64,000 bases of DNA. Origin: Methanothermobacter wolfeii. GTDB lineage: Archaea > Methanobacteriota > Methanobacteria > Methanobacteriales > Methanothermobacteraceae. Location of the stretch: contig NZ_CP104550.1 of NCBI RefSeq assembly GCF_025397995.1, forward strand, positions 216,001-280,000, read 5' to 3'. The stretch's first letter is position 1. The number at the start of each line of letters is the position of its first letter. Under the pieces are notes generated by a model. That model was not told the DNA's origin and ran no database searches. It saw only the letters and a list, made by a program, of their open reading frames with translations. Position numbers and translations under genes: made by a program. Of this stretch, positions 8,880 through 18,490 are shown in pieces.

Positions 8880-9977
8880 ATGAAAACAACCATTAGTGTA
8901 ATTAAAGCAGACGTTGGAAGCGTAGCAGGCCATGCTGTTGCACATGAGGCCCTTAAGGATAAATGCTCCCAGATCCTTGCAGAGGCAAAGGAGACAGGAA
9001 TCCTTGAAGATTATTATATCACCAACTGCGGTGATGACATTGACCTTATAATGACACACCGCAACGGTGAAGAAAACGAGGAAGTCCACCAGACAGCATG
9101 GAACGCATTCAGGGAGGCTACAGATGTAGCAAGAAGCCTTAAACTGTATGGTGCAGGTCAGGATCTGCTCTCAGACACATTCTCAGGTAACATAAAGGGT
9201 ATGGGGCCTGGATGTGCGGAGATGGAGTTTAAGGAAAGACCAAGCGACCCTGTGATAATATTCTGCTGTGACAAAACAGAACCAGGAGCCTTTAACCTGC
9301 CACTCTTCAGGATGTTCGCAGACCCATTCAACACTGCAGGCCTTGTAATTGACCCCTCACTCCACAACGGATACGAATTCGAGGTCTTTGATGTCGTGGA
9401 ACACAGGAAGGTTAAGATGTCCTGTCCTGATGAGATGTATGATCTCCTGGCCCTTCTGGGTTCAATCAGCCGCTATGTGATAAAGAAGATACACAGAAGG
9501 GATGATGGTGAAATCGCAGCATCTGTAAGTACAGAGAGACTCAACCTCATGGCAGGTAAATACATCGGTAAGGACGACCCTGTTGCAATTGTAAGGGCCC
9601 AGTCAGGCTTCCCTGCTGCAGGTGAAGTCGTCGAACCATTCGCATTCCCCCACCTTGTCGGTGGATGGATGAGGGGATCACACAACGGTCCGCTAATGCC
9701 GGTCGCCCAGAGGGATGCGACTCCGGTGAGATTCGATGGACCCCCAAGGGTTATCGGTCTCGGATTCCAGGTTGCAGACTGCAAACTCGTGGGACCTGTC
9801 GACATGTTTGATGACCCTGCATTCGACAGATCAAGGGCACTCGCCTCTGAAGTCGCAGAGTACATGAGGAGACACGGACCCTTTGAGCCACACAGACTCC
9901 CATCAGATGAAATGGAGTACACATCACTACCAGGTGTCCTTGAAAAACTCGGGGACAGGTTCGAGGATATTGAATAA
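8880..9977 (+). CDS. fbp: Fructose-1,6-bisphosphate aldolase/phosphatase (archaeal type V)
   Basis: The 365-residue protein matches the archaeal bifunctional FBP aldolase/phosphatase. It has the N-terminal MKTTISVIKADVGSVAGH, which supplies metal and catalytic residues, an Asp-rich loop (NCGDDIDLIMTH, near residue 50), and the KADQT-like core. It makes fructose 6-phosphate from triose phosphates in one active site, which commits carbon from Por and Cdh to gluconeogenesis. It stands alone behind its own promoter. A T7 run just after the stop probably terminates it. Confidence 0.94.
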   Translation: MKTTISVIKADVGSVAGHAVAHEALKDKCSQILAEAKETGILEDYYITNCGDDIDLIMTHRNGEENEEVHQTAWNAFREATDVARSLKLYGAGQDLLSDTFSGNIKGMGPGCAEMEFKERPSDPVIIFCCDKTEPGAFNLPLFRMFADPFNTAGLVIDPSLHNGYEFEVFDVVEHRKVKMSCPDEMYDLLALLGSISRYVIKKIHRRDDGEIAASVSTERLNLMAGKYIGKDDPVAIVRAQSGFPAAGEVVEPFAFPHLVGGWMRGSHNGPLMPVAQRDATPVRFDGPPRVIGLGFQVADCKLVGPVDMFDDPAFDRSRALASEVAEYMRRHGPFEPHRLPSDEMEYTSLPGVLEKLGDRFEDIE

Positions 9978-9984
9978 CCCCTCT

Positions 9985-10000
9985 TAAATCCTTTTTTTCT
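9985..10000 (+). terminator. Oligo-T terminator after fbp
   Basis: T7 at 9992-9998 lies between fbp and the convergent DUF434 gene. Oligo-T runs suffice for archaeal intrinsic termination. Confidence 0.5.
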
Positions 10001-10017
10001 TGGGTTTCTGCAGGCAG

Positions 10018-10647
10018 TCACCTGATTTTTCTCTTCTTAAGTATTTCCTGTGGTATGTCAACCACCCGCCGGACGCTGTCAATCACAGCCCCGTCACTTG
10101 TTGCAACAACACCATCCTCATGGCCCTTCAGTTTCCTGTCCACACAAGGGGAGAGCACGGCAACACCATCAAGTCCCCTGGACTCCATAATACTTTCCAC
10201 CATGCCCCTGAGCTTTCCACTGTGACTCACGTTTTTATCGAAATAGAAAACAGCCCTCTCCACATCGGAGTCTTCGAGGAAGTCAATTATGAGTCTAAGG
10301 GCCCTGAATGTGCCTTCAGTTATCCTGTAATTTCCAAAGACCCCCCTGACGTCCCTTAAATAACCATCCTGGGCAATGAAAAAACCTGAACCCGATAGGA
10401 CGCTCTCGGTGCCTATGAGGACATTGTATCCATCAATAAAAACAGAAGAACCACTGAGGGAGTCGGGACCAACCATCCTGGACTTTCTGACTTTTATCAG
10501 GTCGTCAGGAAAAACGTACCTTGCAAGGTAATTTCTTTCATCCCTCCCGAGGAGGTAATGGTTTGCAACAAACTTGAGCGCAACACTCTTACGGTAACCC
10601 CTGTTAAGCAGGTATTTGAGGTCCTCTGCAGCCATTTTAAGCTTCAT
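10018..10647 (-). CDS. DUF434/DUF5616 protein with PIN-like C-terminal domain
   Basis: In this 209-residue protein, residues 1-60 match DUF434 (LNRGYRKSVALKFVANHYLL). The rest resembles a PIN-like domain with acidic residues in IDGYNVLIG (about 71-79), LEDSDVERAVFYFD and ATSDGAVID, arranged as in metal-dependent nucleases. The function is unknown. It begins directly after the DUF47 gene on the same strand, with AGGGGAT two bases before ATG. A nuclease role is an inference. Confidence 0.75.
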   Translation of the reverse strand: MKLKMAAEDLKYLLNRGYRKSVALKFVANHYLLGRDERNYLARYVFPDDLIKVRKSRMVGPDSLSGSSVFIDGYNVLIGTESVLSGSGFFIAQDGYLRDVRGVFGNYRITEGTFRALRLIIDFLEDSDVERAVFYFDKNVSHSGKLRGMVESIMESRGLDGVAVLSPCVDRKLKGHEDGVVATSDGAVIDSVRRVVDIPQEILKKRKIR

Positions 10648-11301
10648 TTATCCCCTTCTCTTCGCCGCCATTATGAGGGCACGGTCTGAGGCATCCTCGG
10701 CCCTGTCAGCTATATTTGCAAGTTTTCTTATTATCTCCTTAAGGTCAAGGAACTTAACAACACCGATCTGATTTTCCCTGTAGGCACTGTAAAGTCTTTT
10801 TATGATTTCCCGCTCAATGATATCTGCCCTGTCCTCAAGCCTTTCAATCTCATGGGCCTTCTTCATGGCCTCACCGAGGTCCTTCTCAAGGAGTTCAACG
10901 CAGTCTATGAGGGCCTCCATGGTGCCTTTGATGGTTTCCATCATCCTCCTGAAATCATCCCTGAACTCGGGGGGGAGCGATACCTGTCCCAGGGATACCG
11001 TGAAGGCCGTTGACTCAATAACATCCGCAACCTTGTCTATGCTCTCAACAAGCATTATACGGTCTTCCCTGTCAAAGGGCAGGAAGGCACCCTCGTAGAA
11101 TTCGATCTCCATCTCCCTTCTTATCTCATCGGCTTCGTGTTCGGTTATTGCTATTTCCTTTGTCAGTTCAGAAACCCTTTTAAAGTTTCCCTGGTAGAAT
11201 GCTTCCATGAGTTCTTCGAGTTTCAGGTAACATTCACTGACCTTTAAAAGGTGCTCCCGCCCATACTTCTCAACTTTACTCTCTCTGAGGAAGAATTTCA
11301 T
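10648..11301 (-). CDS. DUF47 (PhoU-like) protein
   Basis: The 217-residue all-helical protein has the DUF47 features: an early helix MKFFLRESKVEKYG, an AITEHEADEIRRE segment and LPFDREDRIMLVESIDKVADVIE. DUF47 proteins are PhoU homologues often paired with Pit-type phosphate carriers. None is encoded beside it; its neighbours are DUF357 and DUF434. It is distinct from the three PhoU-domain genes at 42.3, 48.9 and 50.0 kb. Confidence 0.85.
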   Translation of the reverse strand: MKFFLRESKVEKYGREHLLKVSECYLKLEELMEAFYQGNFKRVSELTKEIAITEHEADEIRREMEIEFYEGAFLPFDREDRIMLVESIDKVADVIESTAFTVSLGQVSLPPEFRDDFRRMMETIKGTMEALIDCVELLEKDLGEAMKKAHEIERLEDRADIIEREIIKRLYSAYRENQIGVVKFLDLKEIIRKLANIADRAEDASDRALIMAAKRRG

Positions 11302-11310
11302 TATATCCCA

Positions 11311-11544
11311 TTATATGAGCTTGTGCAGCATCCTGAGGCTGTCAAGAAGGCCATGTGCATAGGTTATGCATCCAAAGGATGTGAGGTAGTCCTTCTTTTC
11401 AAGGTAGTAGATGGAGTCATCCCTGTAATTGAGGGCCCTCTCAATCACAGCCTCTTCATCCCTGCTGAATTCTATGGATTTCATTTCCATTAAATTTTTC
11501 TCAAGGAGCTCAAGGTCCTTTTTTATTCGCTCAGCGTATTCCAT
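11311..11544 (-). CDS. DUF357 small helical protein
   Basis: This 77-residue archaeal protein has the DUF357 pattern: an N-terminal helix (MEYAERIKKDLELLEK), then ALNYRDDSIYYLEKKDYLTSFGCITYAHGLLDSLRML, which looks like a helix-turn-helix nucleotidyltransferase-substrate-type fold. Its function is unknown. GGGGTGAG three bases before ATG 11544 supports the start. It is 9 bp upstream of DUF47 and 27 bp downstream of the lipid synthase, so all four minus-strand genes probably form one transcript. Confidence 0.82.
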   Translation of the reverse strand: MEYAERIKKDLELLEKNLMEMKSIEFSRDEEAVIERALNYRDDSIYYLEKKDYLTSFGCITYAHGLLDSLRMLHKLI

Positions 11545-11571
11545 AAACTCACCCCAAAATCGCCTCTGAGA

Positions 11572-12141
11572 TCAGGTCTTCATTTTTTTCCAGCCATAAA
11601 TAATCCTCTGGAGCACCGTGAAGTATCCGAGCAATATGAGGACTATTATGGCGGCTGACATGTACCATGGACCATAGATGTATCCAGTGATGGATCCTGC
11701 AAGGAGGATTATTAGGCGTTCAGCCCTCTCAGCAATACCCACACTGCAGCCTATACCCTCAGATTCTGCACGGGCCCTAACATAGCTCACCATAAGGGCC
11801 GAGTGGAGGGCCAGCATACCCGTGAGGGCCCCAGTGAACCCCCCTGCTGTGATACCGATAATTATTATCCCATCCGAAAACCTGTCAAGTGTTGAGTCAA
11901 GGAAGCCTCCAAATCTGGTTGGAGTGTACCGGCTCCTGGCAACGGCACCATCGAGGACGTCGATGAATCCGCTCAGGGCAAGTAGCAGACCACCATTAAG
12001 GAGGCTTCCAGAGGCATACATGGTTGCGGATGCGCATGCAACAAGGAATCCTAAAAGGGTTATGTAATCTGCTGGAATCGCGATTCTCTCTGCAACTGGA
12101 TCAATGAACTTTCTGATTATCGGTCTGAACTGGTTTAACAT
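11572..12141 (-). CDS. Archaetidylinositol phosphate synthase
   Basis: This 189-residue CDP-alcohol phosphatidyltransferase has the complete signature D-G-x2-A-R-x8-G-x3-D-x3-D at residues 64-86 (Asp 61, 64, 82, 86) and about five membrane spans. Archaeal homologues transfer inositol-1-phosphate to CDP-archaeol; the enzyme was characterised from M. thermautotrophicus. I start at ATG 12141 (MLNQFRPIIRKF), because the longer frame to 12387 runs through the divergent Sua5 gene. A TATA-like TTATATAT lies about 30 bp upstream. Confidence 0.88.
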   Translation of the reverse strand: MLNQFRPIIRKFIDPVAERIAIPADYITLLGFLVACASATMYASGSLLNGGLLLALSGFIDVLDGAVARSRYTPTRFGGFLDSTLDRFSDGIIIIGITAGGFTGALTGMLALHSALMVSYVRARAESEGIGCSVGIAERAERLIILLAGSITGYIYGPWYMSAAIIVLILLGYFTVLQRIIYGWKKMKT

Positions 12142-12283
12142 ACTTTCATTTATAATAAATGCAGATATATAACTTGAATTATTAAACCACCAAAGCATGT
12201 TCCAGATATAACCCACATGAATCTGAGGGTCGCTGAACTCTTCAATCATCTGAATGTGCAATAAATGGACTCTGAGTGTTGGT

Positions 12284-12901
12284 ATGATTATCAGAAAAAT
12301 TAAGAGGGATAGACCATCAAGGACCGTGATTGATGAGGCCATAGGCATCATGAGGGATGGCGGGGTTGTAATATACCCTACAGACACGATTTATGGGCTT
12401 GGTGTTAATGCGCTTGATGATAGGGCGGTAAAAAGGCTCTTCAGAATCAAGGGGAGGGACCCGGATAAGCCGGTTTCGATCTGTCTCGCTGATGTCAGGG
12501 AGATACCTGAATTTTCGAGGCCATCCCCCCGGGCAATGGAGATAATTGAGAGGATACTCCCTGGTCCCTATACGGTTGTACTGGAGAAGAATGATAGAAT
12601 CCCCGATATCCTGACTGCGGGTTCAATGAAGGTTGGCCTGAGGGTCCCGGATGAGAAGGTATGCACTCTTCTGTCAGCTGAATTTCCTGTTACAAGTACA
12701 AGTGCAAACATCTCAGGCAAACCCCAGGGGGCGTCACTTGATGAGATAATCAGGGATATCCCTGACGCTGACATGGCCATTGATGGAGGGGCTCCGGCCA
12801 GTATGGAGCCGTCAACTGTAATTGACCTTACGGTTCATCCACCAAGGATAGTGAGAATGGGGAGGGGCGGCACGGAGTTCCTCAAGGATATTATGGATTG
12901 A
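12284..12901 (+). CDS. Threonylcarbamoyl-AMP synthase (Sua5/YrdC/TsaC)
   Basis: The 205-residue YrdC-domain protein has YPTDTIYGLG near residue 31, the KxR-type ATP/bicarbonate motif RIKGRDPDKPVSICL near 56-70, and TSTSANISG near 140. It makes threonylcarbamoyl-AMP for t6A37 of ANN-decoding tRNAs, later transferred by the KEOPS complex. It lacks the extra C-terminal Sua5 domain, so it is the short form. ATG 12284 fits the domain start. It is divergent from the lipid synthase. Confidence 0.92.
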   Translation: MIIRKIKRDRPSRTVIDEAIGIMRDGGVVIYPTDTIYGLGVNALDDRAVKRLFRIKGRDPDKPVSICLADVREIPEFSRPSPRAMEIIERILPGPYTVVLEKNDRIPDILTAGSMKVGLRVPDEKVCTLLSAEFPVTSTSANISGKPQGASLDEIIRDIPDADMAIDGGAPASMEPSTVIDLTVHPPRIVRMGRGGTEFLKDIMD

Positions 12902-12982
12902 TGTGTTGGTGGTGCATGGAAAGATCAATGAATTTAGGACATACAGGGAGAGATGATTTCCGGATTCAGGGTGATGGGGCAG

Positions 12983-13687
12983 ATGAAGACATTAGGTGAG
13001 ATTGGTGAGAACCGGAAGATACCGACTGAATCTTCAATTGATAAAATACTGGGTGGAGGAGTGGAAAAGAAGGGCATAACCCAGTTCTACGGACCTCCAG
13101 GTTCAGGTAAGACGAATATAGCAATTAAGCTTGCTGTTGAAACTGCAAGGAAGGGTAAAAAGGCATTTTTCATTGATACTGAGGGTGGAATCTCAGTTGA
13201 GAGGATAAGACAGGTTTCAGGAGAGTTCTTTGATACCGTTGCAGAGAATATAATCGTATTCGAACCATCAAGTTTCACAGAACAGGGAGAAATCCTCTCA
13301 AGGATATCATCCCTACTTAAGACACATGGCGAATCAACTGAACTGGTGGTCCTTGATTCTGCCGTCGCCCTTTACAGGCTTAAGGAGGGTAAAACCTCAA
13401 ATTTAAATGTTGATCTTGGAAGACAGATGTTCCTCCTCCTTCAGATGGCAAGGAGGTTCGACCTTGCGGCCGTCATAACAAACCAGATATATTCAATTAC
13501 AGGGAATGATGGAAAGGACCGGGTTAACCCTGTTGGTGGAACGGTCCTGCGTTACTGGTCCAAGGTTATAGTTGAACTTGAGATGGGGGATTCACCAGGG
13601 GAGAGGCTGGCCATACTCAGGAGGCACAGGAACAGGCCGGAGGGCCTGAGAACAGGGTTCAGGATCGTGGCCGATGGCATCATATGA
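12983..13687 (+). CDS. radB: DNA repair and recombination protein RadB
   Basis: The 234-residue RecA-fold protein has Walker A GPPGSGKT (residues 37-44) and a Walker B-like [11 protein letters not shown]. It lacks the N-terminal HhH domain of RadA and is therefore RadB, the euryarchaeal paralogue thought to mediate RadA. The start at ATG 12983 ([15 protein letters not shown]) has GGTGAT at 12970-12975. Longer in-frame starts at 12953 and 12974 are less well spaced. An ACAG-CCCCC-CTGT hairpin with a T run follows at 13715-13729. Confidence 0.92.
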   Translation: MKTLGEIGENRKIPTESSIDKILGGGVEKKGITQFYGPPGSGKTNIAIKLAVETARKGKKAFFIDTEGGISVERIRQVSGEFFDTVAENIIVFEPSSFTEQGEILSRISSLLKTHGESTELVVLDSAVALYRLKEGKTSNLNVDLGRQMFLLLQMARRFDLAAVITNQIYSITGNDGKDRVNPVGGTVLRYWSKVIVELEMGDSPGERLAILRRHRNRPEGLRTGFRIVADGII

Positions 13688-13759
13688 TGTAGTATTTAAA
13701 GGATACATTTTATTACAGCCCCCTGTTTTCTGAACAAAGTTTATTAAGTGGTTTGTTTA

Positions 13760-13872
13760 ATATGATATAAGACACTGGAATAATGAAGCTTATGATTTGA
13801 GGTTCAGCCTCTGAGTAATAAGAGAAGCCTGCTTCTCTTTCATGGTATATGCTCTGGTGCTGATGTGATAAA
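13760..13872 (+). promoter_or_regulatory. Promoter and structured leader of the aminotransferase gene
   Basis: A TATA-like ATATGATATAAG (about 13760-13771) precedes a predicted leader of about 85 nt. It can form GAGG-TTCAG-CCTC (about 13799-13811) and then AAGAGAAG-CCTG-CTTCTCTT (13820-13839, a perfect 8-bp stem with four-base loop). Most leaders here are 10-30 nt, so this suggests RNA-level control. No known riboswitch class is recognised. Confidence 0.45.
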
Positions 13873-15033
13873 ATGATTTCTCCTAAAAAATATGCTAAGG
13901 CCGCTAAGGTATCGCCTAATGGCTTTAAAACAACAAATGAGTTTTTCAACTATGTTTTTAAGGATGAAGAAATGATATGGATGGGTCAGAACACCAACCA
14001 TCTCCATGATCATTCTGAAATAGCGGAAGCCATGATTGACTGTATAAATGAGGGTAACTACTGCAAGTATCCTCCGCCGGAGGGGTTCCCTGAACTCAAG
14101 GAGCTTGTTGTAAGGGACCTTGGCCTTGGGGATGGCTTCGAGGCCCTTATAACCGCCGGCGGTACCGAGTCCCTTTATCTCTGCATGAATGATATACTTG
14201 AACCTGAAGATAACGCCATAACATGTGATCCTGGCTACCTCATAATTGACAACTTCGCAAGCAGATTCGCATGCAGCGTCATCTCGATTCCAATCTACAG
14301 CAGGGAGTGTGGCTACAAATTAACACCCGAACTTGTACTTGAGAACATGGATAGGAACACCCATATGGTATCACTCATCGATCCCCTGAACCCCCTGGGA
14401 TCATCATACACAAAGGATGAGATAAAGGCCTTTGCAGATATAGCCAATGACCATGACATCTACCTCCTCCATGATATAACCTACAGGGACTTTGCAATGG
14501 ACCATCACCTTGCAGCAGACTATGCCCCTGAGAAAACGGTAACCGTTTACAGCTTCTCAAAGATATATGGCATGGCAGGTCTGAGGATAGGGGCTATTGT
14601 GGCAACATCAGACCTCATCGAATCCATAAAGAGTATCGTTATAAATGATCTGGGCACAAATGTCATTTCACAGGCAGGGGCAATCGCAGCCCTCAGATCA
14701 AAGAACAGGTGGGTTGACAGGATAAGAAATACAACCTTCAGGAACCAGAAGATAATAAAGGACGCCGTTGATGAGGTTGACGGTGCATTCATCCCTGTTT
14801 ACCCATCAAGCGGGAACATGATGGCAATAGACATCCACAAAACAGGTGTTGACCCCCTTGACCTTGCAGATTACCTCCTTAAAAGGAAGATATTTGTAAG
14901 GCAGGGCGCCTACACAAGCAGGGCCTTCGGGGACAGGTACATACGCCTCAGTTTCTCAATACCCAGGGAACAGGTTGAGATATTCGCAGAGAACTTTGTG
15001 GATGTCATGGAATTCCTGAGGCCTTCAAATTAG
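13873..15033 (+). CDS. Class I/II pyridoxal-phosphate aminotransferase
   Basis: The 386-residue fold-type I PLP enzyme has a cofactor-binding [16 protein letters not shown] (near residue 95), [18 protein letters not shown] (near 165) and the Schiff-base Lys in [14 protein letters not shown] (near 228). A C-terminal Arg in RYIRLSFS would bind the substrate carboxylate. It belongs to the aspartate/histidinol-phosphate aminotransferase superfamily. The substrate cannot be read from sequence or neighbours. The unusually long structured leader may respond to an amino acid. Confidence 0.82.
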   Translation: MISPKKYAKAAKVSPNGFKTTNEFFNYVFKDEEMIWMGQNTNHLHDHSEIAEAMIDCINEGNYCKYPPPEGFPELKELVVRDLGLGDGFEALITAGGTESLYLCMNDILEPEDNAITCDPGYLIIDNFASRFACSVISIPIYSRECGYKLTPELVLENMDRNTHMVSLIDPLNPLGSSYTKDEIKAFADIANDHDIYLLHDITYRDFAMDHHLAADYAPEKTVTVYSFSKIYGMAGLRIGAIVATSDLIESIKSIVINDLGTNVISQAGAIAALRSKNRWVDRIRNTTFRNQKIIKDAVDEVDGAFIPVYPSSGNMMAIDIHKTGVDPLDLADYLLKRKIFVRQGAYTSRAFGDRYIRLSFSIPREQVEIFAENFVDVMEFLRPSN

Positions 15034-15054
15034 GGTTCCTGATTTTCTTCAGAC

Positions 15055-15070
15055 CATTCCTTTTTTTATT
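15055..15070 (+). terminator. Oligo-T terminator between convergent genes
   Basis: T7 at 15061-15067 follows the aminotransferase, in the gap before the convergent ABCE1 gene ends. Confidence 0.45.
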
Positions 15071-15128
15071 AAATCTAGCAGGAAAGCTTCCCATATTGAA
15101 CATTTCTCACCCTGAAAATAGAAATTAG

Positions 15129-16904
15129 TTATTCGGCCTTGAGGTAATAATACTCCCCGAGCTCCTTCTGCTTTCTGTCGAGGAAACTGTTGATCTTATT
15201 AACCCTGGGCCTTCTGGTCTCCTTGTCCCTTCTGAAGGTTATCCCCACCTCCATCAGGAAACGGTTCATGGCTTCCCTCAGCTCTGTCGGGCTTCCTGCA
15301 TGACCATTAAAACCGGGTTTACCGCTGAATACCATGGCCCTGTCAGAGACATAGTCGATGAATATTATATCATGATCTATGACCATTGCAGATGAATTCC
15401 GTCCCTCTACTATCCTCCTTATGGCCTTTGCAGCCATCAGGCGCTGTTCAACATCAAGGAATGCTGTTGGTTCGTCGAGGACATAAAGATCAGCCTCCTG
15501 TGACAGTGTGACTGCAACGGCAAGCCTCTGGAGTTCACCCCCGCTCAGCTCCTCAACTTTCTTATCAAGGATTTCCTCAAGGTTGAATGGCTTCATTATT
15601 TCGCTCTTGAATATGTTTGAACCGTATCCCGGAGCCTTTTCATAGAGTAACTCATCCACCGTACCCGGGTAGTCTGAGGAGAGATACTGGGGCTTGTAGG
15701 ATATCTTTATATTCTTCTTAACCTTCCCTGTGTCCGGCTTCTCAACCCCTGCAAGGATCTTTGCAAAGGTTGTTTTACCGATACCGTTGGGGCCGAAGGC
15801 TGTTATGATCTCGTTGAAGTATATTGTCCCCTCATCAACCTCAAGGCTGAATTCAGGGTATGACTTCTTCATTGAGGAGTACTCTGCAAGGACATCTCCC
15901 TCATCACTGACCCTTGGGGGCTTGACCTTGAATTCAATAGCCTCTCTCCTGAACCTCACGTTTTCTTCCCTCAGAAAACCCTTTATGTATGTGTTTATAC
16001 CAACACGGACGCCCCTCCTGTTTGATACAACCCCATATCCTCCGGGTTTACCGTAGAGTATATGCACATAGTCTGACATTGCATCCAGGGCGGCCATGTC
16101 ATGCTCTATTACCATCACGGCTTTACCAGCATCTGCAAGGGACCTTATAACCCTGACTGCATTCAGCCTCTGACGGACGTCAAGCCAGGATGTTGGTTCA
16201 TCAAAGTAGTAGAAGTCTGCTTCACGAAGGGCTGCGGCGGCAATCGCCACGCTCTGAAGTTCTCCTCCACTCAGGTTTGAAATGTCACGTTTCATTATAC
16301 CCCCGATCTCGAGGGCTTCTATGACCTCGTCTGTCCGTTCTGATCCTATGCTCAGCAGCAGGTCCTCAACACGCCCCTTAACGTAACGGGGGATCCTGTC
16401 AACCATCTGTGGTTTATGAACCACCTTCACGTTACCTTCACTGAGGTTCCTGAAGTAGTTCTGGAGCTCCGAGCCCCTGAAATAGCTTATTATCTCGTCC
16501 CATTCCGGCGGGTCCTGGAAGTTACCAAGATTGGGCTTAAGTTCACCCGAGAGTATCCTTATTATGGTTGATTTACCTATACCGTTGGGGCCCATGAGTC
16601 CCACAACGTCACCCTCGCTTACAGAGGGCAGTCCAAAGAGTTCAAAGAGGTTCTGACCGTAACGGTGCACGGGGTTTTCAAGGGCTTCCGGAAGATTTAT
16701 TACACTAACCGCGTTGAAGGGGCATCTCTTGGTACATATACCGCACCCCGAGCAGAGTTCCTCTGATATCAATGGTTTCTTTGTTTTTTCATCCACCGTT
16801 ATCGTGTCCTCACCCATCCTCACTCCAGGGCAGTAGTCTATGCACACGTAATTACATTTCTTTGGCTGACACCTGTCATGGTCAAGTATTGAAATCCTGG
16901 TCAA
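15129..16904 (-). CDS. Ribosome recycling ATPase ABCE1 (Rli1)
   Basis: ABCE1 splits post-termination ribosomes. The 591-residue protein has an N-terminal domain for two 4Fe-4S clusters ([15 protein letters not shown] and [13 protein letters not shown]), then two ABC domains with Walker [10 protein letters not shown] and GPNGIGKTT. Signatures are [12 protein letters not shown] and [12 protein letters not shown], with D-loop Glu in YYFDEP and YVLDEP. I start at TTG 16904 because GGTGAT lies four bases upstream and archaeal homologues begin TRI; GTG 16913 would add three residues. Confidence 0.96.
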   Translation of the reverse strand: MTRISILDHDRCQPKKCNYVCIDYCPGVRMGEDTITVDEKTKKPLISEELCSGCGICTKRCPFNAVSVINLPEALENPVHRYGQNLFELFGLPSVSEGDVVGLMGPNGIGKSTIIRILSGELKPNLGNFQDPPEWDEIISYFRGSELQNYFRNLSEGNVKVVHKPQMVDRIPRYVKGRVEDLLLSIGSERTDEVIEALEIGGIMKRDISNLSGGELQSVAIAAAALREADFYYFDEPTSWLDVRQRLNAVRVIRSLADAGKAVMVIEHDMAALDAMSDYVHILYGKPGGYGVVSNRRGVRVGINTYIKGFLREENVRFRREAIEFKVKPPRVSDEGDVLAEYSSMKKSYPEFSLEVDEGTIYFNEIITAFGPNGIGKTTFAKILAGVEKPDTGKVKKNIKISYKPQYLSSDYPGTVDELLYEKAPGYGSNIFKSEIMKPFNLEEILDKKVEELSGGELQRLAVAVTLSQEADLYVLDEPTAFLDVEQRLMAAKAIRRIVEGRNSSAMVIDHDIIFIDYVSDRAMVFSGKPGFNGHAGSPTELREAMNRFLMEVGITFRRDKETRRPRVNKINSFLDRKQKELGEYYYLKAE

Positions 16905-16989
16905 TTTTATCACCGTGAGAAGTTAGAATCAGTGAACTGATTATGGTGGTGGTGCTTAATAAAAATTGCCTATGGCTGTGTAGGGTTAA

Positions 16990-17017
16990 TGGAAAATAAG
17001 AATAAAATAAGAAAAAT
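16990..17017 (-). terminator. T-rich terminator after the histone gene
   Basis: On the minus strand, several T runs separated by single A or C follow the histone stop codon within about 35 nt, as expected for an archaeal terminator. Confidence 0.4.
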
Positions 17018-17025
17018 CTGGCCAT

Positions 17026-17232
17026 TTATACTTTTTTAACGGCCAGTTCGATGTCTGATTTCTTCACGGTTTTTCTGCCGGCGTGTTTTGCAAGTTTAAC
17101 TGCTTCTCTTGCAATTTTCATGCCCTCTTCTTCAAGGGCCCTTGCAAGTTCTTCTCTTGCATCATCACTTATTCTCTGGGCACCGGCATTTTTTATTATT
17201 CTCCCAACTGGTGTTATAGGTAATTCGGCCAT
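17026..17232 (-). CDS. Archaeal histone
   Basis: The 68-residue histone-fold protein starts [24 protein letters not shown] and ends [20 protein letters not shown]. It is the minimal three-helix fold, with the Arg/Lys residues that contact DNA. It dimerises and polymerises to wrap DNA. The middle helix ([22 protein letters not shown]) is more charged than in typical HMf/HMt histones. GAGGTGAT three bases before ATG 17232 fixes the start. It is monocistronic. Confidence 0.95.
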   Translation of the reverse strand: MAELPITPVGRIIKNAGAQRISDDAREELARALEEEGMKIAREAVKLAKHAGRKTVKKSDIELAVKKV

Positions 17233-17262
17233 AATATCACCTCAGTTTTATATTTAAATCCA
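17233..17262 (-). promoter_or_regulatory. Histone promoter
   Basis: On the minus strand, TTTAAATATAAAAC (about 17246-17259) is a TATA box, with the Shine-Dalgarno GAGGTGAT at 17236-17243. The transcript would have a very short leader. Confidence 0.5.
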
Positions 17263-17488
17263 TAGTATTTAAATTTATCGTTTTTTCAGCATTATTTTCC
17301 ATTCCCCTCCCGATTCTCTGCTCCACCGGTACCATGAACTTCACTGTAACCATGATACAGACCGGCTCTTTCTCATGGGTTAGCACCGGCACCGCACGGG
17401 TCATATGAAGGTCATCAACTTCCAGATGGGGTGGATGGTGGAAATCGTTATTAGTCATGATCAATATAAAACCGCCACAGGTGTGAAA

Positions 17489-17827
17489 ATGAAACAGGTC
17501 ATAATAGTAAGGTCAGATCTTGGAATGGGCAGAGGTAAAATCGCTGCTCAGGCATGTCACGCTTCTATAGGATCATACAAAAAAACAGACCCTGATAAAA
17601 TAAGAGAATGGGAGATGGAAGGCTCAAAAAAGGTTGTACTCTCGGTACCCGGCCTTGAAGAACTGATGGAGATATATGAGGCTGTCCGGAGGACGGACAT
17701 TTCACACTACCTTGTGCGTGATGCAGGCCATACCCAGATACCTGCAGGAACAGTAACATGTCTGGGCATAGGGCCTGACACTGATGAGAGAATAGACAGG
17801 ATAACAGGGGAGCTTAAGCTGCTATGA
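17489..17827 (+). CDS. pth2: Peptidyl-tRNA hydrolase 2 (Pth2)
   Basis: The 112-residue protein matches archaeal/eukaryotic Pth2: [21 protein letters not shown], then ACHASIG, a central [13 protein letters not shown] and [19 protein letters not shown] near residues 77-95. It frees peptides from prematurely dropped peptidyl-tRNA. The start is ATG 17489, preceded by AGGTGTGA. A TATA-like AATATAAAA lies about 20 bp upstream. MfnE follows 12 bp later and is probably co-transcribed. Confidence 0.94.
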   Translation: MKQVIIVRSDLGMGRGKIAAQACHASIGSYKKTDPDKIREWEMEGSKKVVLSVPGLEELMEIYEAVRRTDISHYLVRDAGHTQIPAGTVTCLGIGPDTDERIDRITGELKLL

Positions 17828-17839
17828 GCAGGTGATTCC

Positions 17840-18490
17840 ATGGAATGGGTTGTGAAGATAGGCGGCAGCCTCTTCCCGGATCATGCAGCGGTTCTACTTG
17901 AAAAACTGAGGGGGGAGGAATCTGTGGTGATCTGTGGCGGCGGAGACTTTGCTGATATGGTGAGACACCATGATGAAAGGAAGGGATTCTCTGCATCCGC
18001 TACTCATGAAGCGGCTATTCTGTGCATGGATATTACAGGAAGGCTTCTATCAGACCTTGTGGATTCTTCCAGGACCGTTAGAACCCTCCAGGAATGCAGA
18101 AATGCTATAGATGATGGTTTTACTCCAGTTCTTTTACCCTCCCAGCTTCTACGCTACACGGATCCTGCTGAACATTCATGGAGGGTTACTTCTGATTCCC
18201 TTTCACTTGCAGTGGCCCACATGCTTGGAGCGAAACTTTTAATAGCAACTGATGTAGATGGTATATATACTGAAAGACCACCTGCCAGTGATGCTAAACT
18301 TATAAATGATATAAGTGCTAAAGACTTACTATCTTTTGGTGAGACATCAGTGGATGAAGCACTACCTGAACTTCTAATTAAATTCAAATCTGATTGTTAC
18401 GTTGTGAATGGGAAATATCCGTCCAGGGTGCTATCCATTTTAAGGGCAGGTGCTTCAGCCGGAATATGTACAGTTATAAGAGGTGATTAG
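17840..18490 (+). CDS. mfnE: Amino-acid-kinase family protein, probable MfnE (methanofuran biosynthesis)
   Basis: The 216-residue kinase-fold protein has the N-terminal VKIGGSL and CGGGDFAD loops of the amino acid kinase family and ATDVDGIYTE near residue 135. The short archaeal form with this layout matches MfnE, which phosphorylates [5-(aminomethyl)furan-3-yl]methyl phosphate to the diphosphate on the way to methanofuran. GGTGAT three bases before ATG 17840 supports the start. It overlaps neither neighbour; the next gene starts at once after its stop. Confidence 0.78.
   Translation: MEWVVKIGGSLFPDHAAVLLEKLRGEESVVICGGGDFADMVRHHDERKGFSASATHEAAILCMDITGRLLSDLVDSSRTVRTLQECRNAIDDGFTPVLLPSQLLRYTDPAEHSWRVTSDSLSLAVAHMLGAKLLIATDVDGIYTERPPASDAKLINDISAKDLLSFGETSVDEALPELLIKFKSDCYVVNGKYPSRVLSILRAGASAGICTVIRGD

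Noticed and set aside
12142-12387. Longer N-terminus of the archaetidylinositol phosphate synthase frame
   Set aside because: It would overlap the divergent Sua5 gene by about 100 bp. The family N-terminus begins at ATG 12141.
17237-17464. 75-codon minus-strand frame between histone and pth2
   Set aside because: It covers the histone promoter and pth2 leader, and shows no recognisable family or ribosome site.
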